Shown one piece after another: positions 17,144-26,503 of a stretch of 64,000 bases of DNA (the stretch's first letter is position 1; each line of letters starts with the position of its first letter). The DNA comes from Acidobacteriota bacterium. GTDB taxonomy: Bacteria; Acidobacteriota; Vicinamibacteria; Vicinamibacterales; UBA2999. Below the pieces are notes generated by a model. It did not search any database. It saw only the letters and a list, made by a program, of their open reading frames with translations, and was not told where the DNA came from. The stretch is taken from contig JAGNJW010000002.1 of the NCBI GenBank assembly GCA_018000455.1, positions 124,001 to 188,000 of the forward strand. Direction: 5' to 3'. Made by a program: the position numbers and the translations under genes.

Positions 17144-17704
17144 CTGGCCGGCGGCGTCGAGCGTGAGATCAAGCTGCGGATGCCCAGCAGCGAGGACGCC
17201 CGGGCGCGGGTCCTCGCGCTGGGGGCGACGCCTCGCCGCCCGCGGCGACTGCAGCGCGATGTCATCGTCGACACCGCCGAGCGCGCGCTCGCCAGCCGCG
17301 GCTGGGTCTTGCGGGTCCGCGACGACAATGGAGACGCGTTCCTGACCTTCAAGGGCGCCGTCGAGCCCGGTCCGTTCAAGGCGCGCCAGGAGATCGAGAC
17401 CGCGGCCGGCAGCGCCGGGGGCCTGCTGGCGATTCTGGCCGCGCTCGGCTACACGCCGGTCTTCCGCTACGAGAAGTACCGTGAGGAACTGGACGTGCCG
17501 GGTGCGCTTCTGGCCATCGACGAAACGCCCATCGGCACGTTCCTCGAGATTGAAGGCGAGGCTGACGCCATCACCGAGTGGGCCAGACGGCTGGGGTTTT
17601 CGGCCGCCGACTACATCACCGCGTCGTATCGCAGCCTCTTCCTCGGGGCCGCGGGCGGCGGCCGGGCTGACGGCGACATGACCTTTGCCGCCCTCACGCC
17701 GTGA
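17144..17704 (+). CDS. CYTH domain protein, probably using a CTG start codon
   Basis: The protein is a triphosphate tunnel enzyme of the CYTH superfamily (CyaB-like adenylate cyclases, thiamine or inorganic triphosphatases). The defining E-x-E-x-K motif reads VEREIKLRM and is essential for metal and triphosphate binding; downstream come WVLRVRDDNGDAFLTFKG and FLEIEGEADAI. The first ATG (17180) lies after this motif and would destroy it. The only in-frame start upstream, before the stop of htrA, is CTG at 17144. It has a strong AAGGAG (17132-17137) exactly 6 bases upstream. I therefore call a CTG start, giving 186 residues. The gene overlaps the MurU-like gene by 4 bases. Confidence 0.85.
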   Translation: MAGGVEREIKLRMPSSEDARARVLALGATPRRPRRLQRDVIVDTAERALASRGWVLRVRDDNGDAFLTFKGAVEPGPFKARQEIETAAGSAGGLLAILAALGYTPVFRYEKYREELDVPGALLAIDETPIGTFLEIEGEADAITEWARRLGFSAADYITASYRSLFLGAAGGGRADGDMTFAALTP

Positions 17705-18681
17705 TCGACACCGCCATCGTGCTCGCCGCCGGCCTCGGCACGCGCCTGGCGCCCCTCTCGTGGGTGCGCGCCAAAGCGGCCCTGCCGGTGGCCGGCGAGC
17801 CGATGATCCGCCGCCAGCTCCGCTGGCTGGCCGCCGCCGGCGTCAGACGGGTGGTGGTGAACCTCCACCACCGGCCGGCCACGATCACCTCCCTCGTGGG
17901 ACATGGCGACGATCTCCACGTCGAGGTGCGCTACTCGTGGGAGCCGGTCGTACTCGGCTCCGCCGGCGGTCCGCGCCGGGCGTTCGACTTGCTGGAGGCC
18001 GAGCGCGCGTTCGTGGTGAATGGCGACACGCTGACCGACCTCGATCTACCGGCCCTGGCCGAAGCACACGCTCGTCATCGGCCGCTGGTGACGATGGCGG
18101 CCATTCCCGCCGCCCGTGCCGGCTACAACGCGCTGGCTGTCGACCCCGATGGATGCTTTGCCGGTGTGACCCGCGACGGCGCCCTCCCGCCCGCCGCCCT
18201 GGACGGCTGCCAGTTCATGCACTTCATCGGCGTGCAGGTCGCCGAGCGGGCCGCGTTCGCTGCCGCACCTGCTGGCGAGCCCTCCGAGGCGCTGAAGGCG
18301 CTCTACCCCGCACTCATCGCGGCCGATCCAGACAGCGTGCGTGTCTGGTCGAGCGCGGTGGCGTTCCACGACATCGGGACACCGGCCGACTACCTGGCCA
18401 GCGTGCAGGCGATCGCCGCTGCCGAGGGCGGCACCCTCGACCGTGGAGTCGGCACCCGGGTGGCGCCGTCGGCCGACATCACCGGCTCGGTGCTCTGGGA
18501 CGATGTGACGGTCGGCGCCGATGCCGAGGTGCGCGACTCGATCCTTGCCGACGGCGTGACCATCCCCGCGGGTCGGCAGCTGTCGCGGGTGGTCGTCGTT
18601 GCGCGGGCCGCGCTACCCGAGGACGCACCGGGCCGCGCCGACGGCGATCTGTGGATCGCGCCACTCGACGCGTCCAGATAA
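17701..18681 (+). CDS. murU: Sugar-1-phosphate nucleotidyltransferase (MurU-like, MurNAc-1-P uridylyltransferase)
   Basis: This 326-residue enzyme starts with the nucleotidyltransferase motif VLAAGLGTRLAPLSWVRAKAALPVAG (residues 7-32, shown here as one stretch of the glycine loop and Lys), has the metal-binding VNGDTL and a C-terminal left-handed helix part (VAPSADITGSVLWDDVTVGADAEV). On its own it could be a glucose-, mannose- or MurNAc-1-phosphate nucleotidyltransferase. The next gene is an AmgK-like sugar kinase, and the AmgK-MurU pair is the known route that turns MurNAc from peptidoglycan turnover into UDP-MurNAc, so I infer MurU. GTG start; GTGA overlap with the CYTH gene. Confidence 0.75.
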   Translation: MIDTAIVLAAGLGTRLAPLSWVRAKAALPVAGEPMIRRQLRWLAAAGVRRVVVNLHHRPATITSLVGHGDDLHVEVRYSWEPVVLGSAGGPRRAFDLLEAERAFVVNGDTLTDLDLPALAEAHARHRPLVTMAAIPAARAGYNALAVDPDGCFAGVTRDGALPPAALDGCQFMHFIGVQVAERAAFAAAPAGEPSEALKALYPALIAADPDSVRVWSSAVAFHDIGTPADYLASVQAIAAAEGGTLDRGVGTRVAPSADITGSVLWDDVTVGADAEVRDSILADGVTIPAGRQLSRVVVVARAALPEDAPGRADGDLWIAPLDASR

Positions 18682-18691
18682 TATCTTTGCG

Positions 18692-19726
18692 ATGTCCGCC
18701 GACCTCGACCAGCGCGTCGCCGACTACCTCGCACGCCACGACCTCACCAAGGACGTCCACCGCACCGTGTTGTTAACGGGCGATGCCTCCGATCGCCGCT
18801 ACGTGCGCGTGCTGCTCAGCGGCGCCCGCTCGATCGTGCTGAGCGTTCACGCCGGTCCGATCGACTACGCCACCTCCACCTTCGTGCGCGTCGCCGGGCT
18901 ATTTGCCGCCATCCCGCTGCCCGTTCCCGCCCTGCTGCATCACGACGACGAACTGGGCATCCTCGCCCAGCAGGATCTCGGCGACGTGACGCTGCAGGCG
19001 CACCTTGGCGGCGCCTCGGCCACCGAACGTGCCACGCGCTACCGCGAGGCGGTAGGCCTCATCGTGCGGCTGCAGCAGCGCGGAGCCGAGCTGGCCTCGC
19101 CCGAGTACCCCCCATACGGCGTGGCCTTCGATCACGAGAAGCTGGCCTGGGAACTCGAGTTCTTCGTACGCCACTTCCTGCTGGCCTACCGCGGCGCGGT
19201 GCCCGAGGAACCCGTTCGCGAGGCCCTTCGCGCCGAGTGGGCGGTCGTCGTCGACGAGCTGGCGAACGAGCCGCGCGTGCTATGCCACCGCGACTATCAC
19301 AGCCGCAATCTCATGTGGCACGACGGGGCACTGCACGTCATCGATTTCCAGGATGCGCGCATGGGGCCCGACACCTACGACCTCGCGTCGCTGCTGCGCG
19401 ATTCCTACGTCGACCTGTCCGAGGCGGCGGTCGACGACCTGATCGCCTACTACGTCGCCCTCTCGCGCGGCGCCGAGGCGACGCCCGCCGCGAGCGCGAC
19501 GTTCCGCCGCCGCTTCGACCTGATGGCCCTGCAGCGCAACCTCAAGGCGCTCGGCACGTTCGGCTACCAGACGACCGCGCGGGGCAACCCGGTCTACATG
19601 CAGTACGTCCCGCGCACGCTAGCTTACGTGCGGCGCACGCTCGGCCGCGATCCGCGCTTCGGCCGCCTCGCCGAACTGCTCGGCGAGCTCGTCGACGAGC
19701 TGCGGTACAATCCCCTGCCATCGTGA
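18692..19726 (+). CDS. amgK: Aminoglycoside-phosphotransferase-fold sugar kinase (AmgK-like)
   Basis: The 344-residue kinase has a nucleotide-binding N-lobe ([17 protein letters not shown]) and the catalytic loop [14 protein letters not shown] followed by the metal motif [25 protein letters not shown]. These match AmgK, the anomeric MurNAc/GlcNAc kinase of peptidoglycan recycling, better than antibiotic-modifying kinases. It lies 10 bases after the MurU-like gene. The start at 18692 fits the family N terminus; the frame opens 31 codons earlier inside the previous gene. TAATAT (18679-18684) ends 7 bases before the ATG, so an extra internal leaderless start is possible. Confidence 0.78.
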   Translation: MSADLDQRVADYLARHDLTKDVHRTVLLTGDASDRRYVRVLLSGARSIVLSVHAGPIDYATSTFVRVAGLFAAIPLPVPALLHHDDELGILAQQDLGDVTLQAHLGGASATERATRYREAVGLIVRLQQRGAELASPEYPPYGVAFDHEKLAWELEFFVRHFLLAYRGAVPEEPVREALRAEWAVVVDELANEPRVLCHRDYHSRNLMWHDGALHVIDFQDARMGPDTYDLASLLRDSYVDLSEAAVDDLIAYYVALSRGAEATPAASATFRRRFDLMALQRNLKALGTFGYQTTARGNPVYMQYVPRTLAYVRRTLGRDPRFGRLAELLGELVDELRYNPLPS

Positions 19727-20582
19727 GCGCCACCCGCTTCAGCATTTCCACCTACTTGTTCCACCAGACACGCCTCGACCGCGAACACCTGGTCGAGATC
19801 GCCGCCCATGGCTTCGACGCGATCGAGCTGTTCGCGCTGCGCTCGCATTTCGATTACACGGACCCGGCGGCCGTCGAGCAGCTCGGCGAGTGGCTCGACG
19901 ACACCCGTCTGTCGCTCGCCGCCGTGCATGCGCCCACGGCCGAGGCTTTCGATGGCCGATGGCGCGGCTCCCTGTCGCTGGCGGCAACCGGCACCGCCGC
20001 ACGGCTCGCGGCGGTGGACCACACGTGGGCCGCCATCGACATCGCCAAGACCCTGCGCTACGACACGTTGGTAGTGCACCTGGGCCTGCCAGAGCACGCG
20101 GCTGCACCCGGCGACAACGACGCGGTGGCGGCGCGCGCCAGCCTCGACGTGCTGATGCCCTATGCCGGCGAGTGCGGCGTGCAGATCGCCCTCGAAGTAC
20201 AGACGAACCGGTTGTCGACACCAGACGCCCTCGTTGCCCTGATCGAGGAGGCGGCCGACTGGCCGGTGGCCGGCATTTGCGTCGACACCGGGCACGCGCG
20301 GCTGCTCGGCGACCCGGTCGACGCGATCGAGTCAGCCTCTGGCCACATCATCGCGACGCACGTCAACGACAACCGCGGCCTTCGCGACGACCATCTGGTG
20401 CCGTACGACGGCGCCATCGACTGGCCGCGGGCGCTGCTGGCCTTCCTCAAGGTGGGCTACGCCGGGCCCTGGACCTTCGAGGTGGCACCGGCCATGCCCC
20501 CCGTCGCCACACTGGCGCGGGCCGCCGCCGCCCGCCAGCGCTTCGAGCAGGCGCTCGGAATCAACGACGAGCCGATGAGCCA

Positions 20583-20586
<4 letters not shown>
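19723..20586 (+). CDS. Sugar phosphate isomerase/epimerase family TIM-barrel protein
   Basis: The 287-residue protein is an AP-endonuclease-2-like TIM barrel. Metal and acid-base residues are spread at strand ends: [41 protein letters not shown] and WTFEVAP, giving the usual Glu-Asp-His-Glu metal set. The substrate is not predictable; homologues act on xylose, inositol or hydroxypyruvate. It starts with GTG that overlaps the stop of the amgK-like gene (GTGA), and its own stop overlaps asnS (ATGA), so it is part of the same coupled run. A role in amino sugar recycling is only suggested by position. Confidence 0.82.
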
Positions 20587-21884
<1,298 letters not shown>

Positions 21885-22203
21885 CGCGCTGCCACCGGCC
21901 GACTGCAGCGCGATTGCGCTTCACGTCTGCCGCGACGACGGCAGGCGTTTGCCGCTCATGCTGGTGTCGCTCCGCCGTCAGTCGTGTGACGGGAGAGCTC
22001 GCATTGGCGTGTTCGCATTCGCTGCACAGCCCCAAGAAGTGCACGGCCGTCACACTGTCGATCGTTCGGCCATCGCGCGCTGGCGTCGGTAGGATCCCGC
22101 CGCCAACGCGCCGCGCTGGCTCCCGGCAGCCTTCTTGCACTCCTCACTACAGCCATCCCCCTGGTGCTCCCGGTTCGTTCACGTTGGTCAAGGGAGACCA
22201 TTG
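21885..22203. other. 319-base gap with no convincing gene
   Basis: Short open frames exist on both strands but none has coding character. One minus-strand frame contains VHFLGLCSECEHA, faintly like the metal-binding C terminus of Fur-type regulators, but the surrounding sequence does not support it. A GGGAG site near the end serves the next gene. Confidence 0.4.
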
Positions 22204-23091
22204 ATGTCAGTACTGTTTTCTGCGCGGGCCGGTGTGGCCCTCGCGCTCGTTCCGCTTGGGCTCTTCCTCTTCCCGTTCTCCGCCGCCGGCCAGGCCCTCA
22301 CAGCGCATTGGGATTTCAGTCCCGCCACTGACCAAGTGGTGTCGTGCGAGGCGTGCGTCGGCACGCAGTCACTGACCTGCGACGACGTCCGATGGACGGT
22401 GCCCGCGATGCAGAACTGGTTCACCTTCACGGCCACGCCCGGCGTGCTGCATCTCGTGACCGTGCGCGCGGTCAACGGCCACGGGCCCGGCCCGTTCGCC
22501 AGCGAGATCGGTGTCTCGATTCCGCTGCTGTCGCCGATCGCCGATCGCAGCGACGGCGTGGGAGCGCCGGTGGCGATCGACCCGGTGGTCACTGACCCCG
22601 ACGGCAGCAGTCTCAGTTTTTCGGCCAACGACCTCCCACCCGGACTCACGCTCGATGCCGGAAGCGGACGCATCAGCGGCGCCCTTGCCGCCGTAGGGAC
22701 ATACCGGCCGACCGTCACGGTGCGAGATGCCAATGGCTCGGACGCGCACTCGTTCGCGTGGACGATCACCACCTCCGGCACCGACGGTGGCGGCGGTACG
22801 AGCCCGATGACCGGCGTCGCGCTGTCGTTCACCCCCACGACGCCGCAGGCCGTTGGCACGGCGGTGGCGCTGTCGGCCAGTGGCCAGGGCGGGAGCGGCA
22901 CGCCGATGTATCGCTTCTGGGTGCAGCCGTGGGGCGGCTCCTGGCAGATCGTCCAGGACTGGAGTTTCTCGGCCACCCATACGTGGCGGCCGGCCGCCCC
23001 GGGTGGGTACAACCTGACCGTCTACGGCCGCACTGGCAGCAGCGGCGACGGTGATGTCAGCGCCAGCAAGACGTTCGTCGCCAGGGACTAA
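22204..23091 (+). CDS. Secreted protein with fibronectin-like and Ig-like domains
   Basis: The 295-residue protein has a clear signal peptide (MSVLFSARAGVALALVPLGLFLFPFSAAGQA). Next is a fibronectin-III-like part with ending HLVTVRAVNGHGPGPFASEI, containing the pair CEAC (about residues 49-52) and CDD. A putative Ig domain follows with the motif PPGLTLDAGSGRISGALAAVGTYRPTVTV, then a glycine/threonine linker and a C-terminal beta domain (MYRFWVQPWGGSWQIVQDWS). Such modules occur in cell-surface or extracellular proteins. GGGAG stands about 9 bases before the ATG at 22204; the frame opens 23 codons earlier but without signal sequence. It is followed by a hairpin terminator. Confidence 0.8.
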   Translation: MSVLFSARAGVALALVPLGLFLFPFSAAGQALTAHWDFSPATDQVVSCEACVGTQSLTCDDVRWTVPAMQNWFTFTATPGVLHLVTVRAVNGHGPGPFASEIGVSIPLLSPIADRSDGVGAPVAIDPVVTDPDGSSLSFSANDLPPGLTLDAGSGRISGALAAVGTYRPTVTVRDANGSDAHSFAWTITTSGTDGGGGTSPMTGVALSFTPTTPQAVGTAVALSASGQGGSGTPMYRFWVQPWGGSWQIVQDWSFSATHTWRPAAPGGYNLTVYGRTGSSGDGDVSASKTFVARD

Positions 23092-23098
23092 CACGAGC

Positions 23099-23126
23099 GC
23101 CGGTGGCCGGGGCAGGGGCCACCGGC
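23099..23126 (+). terminator. Hairpin terminator after the Ig-like gene
   Basis: GCCGGTGGCC (23099-23108) pairs perfectly with GGCCACCGGC (23117-23126) around an 8-base loop, 7 bases after the stop codon. No U-tract follows. Confidence 0.6.
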
Positions 23127-23237
23127 GAGCCCGCGTCTGGTGTCGCCAGGGGTGTACAGTGGAGGGATGCTCCGTGACGCCGCTCGCCGGCATACCGCCG
23201 TCCCCGTGCCCCGGGACCCGGGCTTTGAAGCTCGCTT

Positions 23238-24692
23238 GTGAAGATCGGCTTCGTCTCCCTCGGCTGCCCCAAGAACCTGGTGGATTCCGAGGTCATGCTC
23301 GGCACGGCCGAGCAGGCCGGACACGAGATCACGACCGACGCCGACGGCGCCGACGTGGTGATCGTGAACACGTGCGCGTTCATCGATCGCGCCAAGCAAG
23401 AGTCGATCGACACGATCCTGGAAATGGCCCAGAAGAAGAGGGCCAGCGGCGGCCGGCTCGTCGTGACCGGCTGCCTGGCCGAACGCTACCGCGACAGCCT
23501 GCAGAAGGAGATCCCCGAGATCGACGCCATCCTCGGCACGGGCGACGTCCCGAATATCCTCGAAGCGATTCAGCCCGGCTCGACCTCCGCCCGCCCCGCC
23601 GGCGCCTCACCCCTGACGTTCTACAAGCGCGACCCGAAGGCATTGAGCGAAGCGACGGCATCCGCACCGGGACACCCTGGTCAGATAGCCGCCAGCCGAC
23701 AGCCGCCAGCACCTGTCTTCGGTGTGGACCTCCCCACCTACCTGTACGACGCGAACACCCCGCGCCGCCTGGCGACGCCAGGGCACTACGCATACGTGAA
23801 GATCGCCGAGGGCTGCGACTACAAGTGCGCGTTCTGTGTGATCCCGAAGATGCGCGGGCACTACCGCAGCCGCAGCATCGCATCGGTGATTGCCGAGGCG
23901 CACGCGCTGGCGGCCCGCGGCGTCAAGGAACTGCTGCTGGTGTCGCAGGACACGACCTTCTACGGCATCGACCGCCGGGAACGTGACGCGCTGCCGCACC
24001 TCATCGCGGCGCTCGACGAGGTGGACGGCATCGAGTGGGTGCGCCTCCTGTACCTCTATCCCACGACCATCACCGATGCGACGATTGAGGCCATCGCCGC
24101 CAGCAAGAAGGTGGTCCGCTACATCGACCTGCCGCTGCAGCACGCCGCAGATCCGGTGCTCAAGCGGATGAAGCGCCCGGGCACCCGCGCCTCCTACGAG
24201 CGGCTGCTCGCGAACATACGCGCGAGAATGCCCGACGTGGCCCTCCGCACCACCTTCATCGTCGGCTTCCCTGGCGAGACCGAGGCTGACGTCGCGGAGC
24301 TACTGGCATTCATCACGGCCGTTGGCTTCGACCACGTCGGCGTCTTCACCTACAGTCACGAGGAAGACACGTCGGCGTTCGACCTGGTGGACGACGTACC
24401 GGCGCCTGAGAAGGCCCGCCGGCGGCGCAAGGTCATGGCGGCACAGAAGAAGATCGTGGCCGCCCGGCAGCAAGCCCGGGTCGGCAGCCGGGCCCGGATG
24501 GTCGTGGATGGCCCCTCCCCCGAGCACGAGTGGGTGTTCACGGGGCGACTGCCGGGTCAGGCCCCCGACATCGATCCGCTGGTCTATCTGACGGAGGCCG
24601 ATCCGGCAACCCTTTCGCCCGGGCAGTTCCTCGAGGTCGAAATCGTGGGCGCCAAGGGCTACGATCTCATCGCCCGGCCTCTGGACCTCTGA
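23238..24692 (+). CDS. rimO: Ribosomal protein S12 methylthiotransferase RimO
   Basis: This 484-residue radical-SAM enzyme adds a methylthio group to an aspartate of ribosomal protein S12. The N-terminal UPF0004 domain starts KIGFVSLGCPKNLVDSE and supplies cluster cysteines Cys10, Cys46 and Cys79. The radical-SAM cluster is Cys193, Cys197 and Cys200 in EGCDYKCAFC. A TRAM domain ends the protein. It is about 40 residues longer than typical RimO because of a low-complexity insert at residues about 115-165 (ASAPGHPGQIAASRQPPAP), which contains a 14-base-period DNA repeat. GTG start at 23238 fits the family N terminus. Confidence 0.95.
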   Translation: MKIGFVSLGCPKNLVDSEVMLGTAEQAGHEITTDADGADVVIVNTCAFIDRAKQESIDTILEMAQKKRASGGRLVVTGCLAERYRDSLQKEIPEIDAILGTGDVPNILEAIQPGSTSARPAGASPLTFYKRDPKALSEATASAPGHPGQIAASRQPPAPVFGVDLPTYLYDANTPRRLATPGHYAYVKIAEGCDYKCAFCVIPKMRGHYRSRSIASVIAEAHALAARGVKELLLVSQDTTFYGIDRRERDALPHLIAALDEVDGIEWVRLLYLYPTTITDATIEAIAASKKVVRYIDLPLQHAADPVLKRMKRPGTRASYERLLANIRARMPDVALRTTFIVGFPGETEADVAELLAFITAVGFDHVGVFTYSHEEDTSAFDLVDDVPAPEKARRRRKVMAAQKKIVAARQQARVGSRARMVVDGPSPEHEWVFTGRLPGQAPDIDPLVYLTEADPATLSPGQFLEVEIVGAKGYDLIARPLDL

Positions 24693-24711
24693 GCCTTCCG
24701 GGTGCTAAACT
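24682..24711 (+). promoter_or_regulatory. Promoter of the rimP-nusA-infB operon
   Basis: TGGACC (24682-24687) and TAAACT (24706-24711) are 18 bases apart, overlapping the end of rimO. Transcription from about 24718 would give a leader of about 65 bases containing the attenuator hairpin before rimP. Confidence 0.45.
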
Positions 24712-24740
24712 CAAGGGTCCGGTGCTGATCTGGGAAAACC

Positions 24741-24766
24741 AGAGTGGGCTGTAGCCCACTCTTTTT
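24741..24766 (+). terminator. Intrinsic terminator in the rimP leader (probable attenuator)
   Basis: AGAGTGGGCT (24741-24750) pairs with AGCCCACTCT (24753-24762), followed directly by a T-run. It is the only classic U-tract terminator I see in the window. It lies 17 bases before the rimP start, as GTGGGC/GCCCAC hairpins do before rimP in many bacteria. It may both end rimO transcripts and attenuate the rimP operon. Confidence 0.8.
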
Positions 24767-24782
24767 CGTTTCTGGGTAAGTC

Positions 24783-25259
24783 GTGCTGTCACTTGAACGG
24801 ATTCGGGAGCTCGCGGCGAACGTTGCCGGGGCGTACGGCCTCGAGCTGTTCGACATGACGTACGGGCGCGAGGGCGGCCGGAACGTACTGCGGGTCGTGC
24901 TCGACAGACCTGGCCCCTCGGCCACCGCCGAGGACAGCGTGAGTCTGGAGCATTGCCAGAGGGTGAGCGAGGAACTGAGCGCGGTGCTCGACGTCGATGA
25001 CGTCGTGCCCGACGAATACACGCTGGAAGTGTCGTCGCCGGGGCTCGACAGGCCGCTGCGGTCGCGCGACGACTACCAGCGGTTTACGGGACGGCTGGCG
25101 AAGATCGTGACCACCGCACCCGTCGACAGGCAGACGGCCTTCGCGGGCCACCTGCGCGGCGTGGATGGCGATGACGTGCTGTTCGAGAACCAGGGTGGCA
25201 AGCTGATTCGGCTGCCGTTCGGTCTCATCCGGCGCGCCCGTCTCGAAGTGGAGTTTTGA
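24783..25259 (+). CDS. rimP: Ribosome maturation factor RimP
   Basis: The 158-residue protein assists assembly of the 30S subunit. The N-terminal domain has LELFDMTYGREGGRNVLRVVLDR and the conserved EYTLEVSSPGLDRPLRS motif (residues about 79-95), followed by the SH3-like C-terminal domain ending IRRARLEVEF. It starts with GTG 17 bases after the leader terminator, and nusA starts 5 bases after its stop, the standard rimP-nusA order. Confidence 0.95.
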   Translation: MLSLERIRELAANVAGAYGLELFDMTYGREGGRNVLRVVLDRPGPSATAEDSVSLEHCQRVSEELSAVLDVDDVVPDEYTLEVSSPGLDRPLRSRDDYQRFTGRLAKIVTTAPVDRQTAFAGHLRGVDGDDVLFENQGGKLIRLPFGLIRRARLEVEF

Positions 25260-25264
25260 GGAAC

Positions 25265-26479
25265 ATGGCGACCAACCCGTTGATGCAGACCATCGAAGCG
25301 CTGGCCAAGGAGAAGGGCATCGAGCCCGGCGTGGTCATCGCCGCCATGGAAGAGGCCGTGCTGACGGCTTCGCGCAAGTACTACAAGGCCGGCGAGGAGC
25401 TGAAGGCGAAGCTCAATTCGGACACCGGCCAGGTCGAGCTCTTCGCGGTCAGGACGATCGTCGAAGAAGTCACGAACCCCGCCACCGAGATCTCCCTGGC
25501 CGAGGCGCTCGAGATGTACGGCGCCGATGCCGGCGTCGAAGTCGGCTACCAGATTGAGTTCCCGAAGAGCACCGAAGTGCTCGGGCGCATCGCCGCGCAG
25601 ACGGCCAAACAGGTCATCTTCCAGAAGGTCCGGGAAGCCGAACGCGAGAACGTATTCCTTGAGTTCGATCAGCGCGTCGGCGAGGTCGTCACCGGCCTGG
25701 TCAAGCGGTTCGAGCAGGGCGACATGATCGTCGAGATCGGCCGCATCGAGACCATCCTCCCGCGCAAGGAACAGTCGCGCGCCGAGAGCTACAACCAAGG
25801 TGACCGCGTGCGCGCCGTGATCAGAGGCGTGAGCAAGAGCGCCAAGGGTCCCCAGGTCGTGTTGTCGCGCACCGACCCCGCCCTGCTCATCAAGCTCTTC
25901 GAGCAGGAAGTGCCGGAGATCTACGACGGCACGGTGATGATCCGCGGCGCGGTGCGCGAGGCCGGGGACCGCGCCAAGGTGGCGGTCTACTCACGCGAGC
26001 GCGACATCGACCCGGTCGGCGCGTGCGTCGGCATGAAGGGCACGCGCGTGCAGGCCATCATCCGTGAACTGCGGGGCGAAAAGATCGACATCGTCGAGTG
26101 GTCGGACGACCCCATTCAGTTCGTGATGAACGCGCTCAGCCCCGCGAAGGTGCAGCGCGTGTCGATCACCGACGACGAGAACAAGGTGATGGAAGTGCTG
26201 GTGGAAGACAGCCAACTGTCGCTCGCGATCGGCAAGAAGGGTCAGAACGTGCGTCTCGGAGCGAAGCTGACCGGCTGGAAGATCGACATCAAGAGCGAAG
26301 AGGAAGTCCGCAAAGAAGTCGAAGCGGAACTCGGCGCCCTCGAAGCGGGCACGAGTGATGAAACAGGTGGCGGCGACGAGGCTGCAGCCGATGCACCGGT
26401 GGAGGCGCCAGAAGCTGCGCTCGACGCCGCGCCAGTCGCCGCGCCAGACGCCGGCACTGCCGTCGACACCGATCAGTAA
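25265..26479 (+). CDS. nusA: Transcription termination/antitermination factor NusA
   Basis: The 404-residue protein contains the N-terminal RNA-polymerase-binding domain (IEALAKEKGIEPGVVIAAMEEAV, residues about 9-31), the S1 domain (ERENVFLEFDQRVGEVVTGLVKR onward), and two KH domains with VGACVGMKGTRVQAIIREL and SLAIGKKGQNVRLGAKLTG. It lacks the C-terminal acidic repeats of E. coli NusA and instead ends in an Ala/Pro/Asp tail. ATG at 25265 has GAGG 4 bases upstream; a TTG three codons earlier would overlap rimP. It modulates pausing, termination and antitermination. Confidence 0.96.
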   Translation: MATNPLMQTIEALAKEKGIEPGVVIAAMEEAVLTASRKYYKAGEELKAKLNSDTGQVELFAVRTIVEEVTNPATEISLAEALEMYGADAGVEVGYQIEFPKSTEVLGRIAAQTAKQVIFQKVREAERENVFLEFDQRVGEVVTGLVKRFEQGDMIVEIGRIETILPRKEQSRAESYNQGDRVRAVIRGVSKSAKGPQVVLSRTDPALLIKLFEQEVPEIYDGTVMIRGAVREAGDRAKVAVYSRERDIDPVGACVGMKGTRVQAIIRELRGEKIDIVEWSDDPIQFVMNALSPAKVQRVSITDDENKVMEVLVEDSQLSLAIGKKGQNVRLGAKLTGWKIDIKSEEEVRKEVEAELGALEAGTSDETGGGDEAAADAPVEAPEAALDAAPVAAPDAGTAVDTDQ

Positions 26480-26503
26480 GTGAGTACGTCTTTCCAGGGG
26501 TGA

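Noticed and set aside
17180..17704. ATG start for the CYTH gene
   Set aside because: It would exclude the E-x-E-x-K motif needed for activity and has no ribosome site at proper distance, unlike the CTG at 17144.
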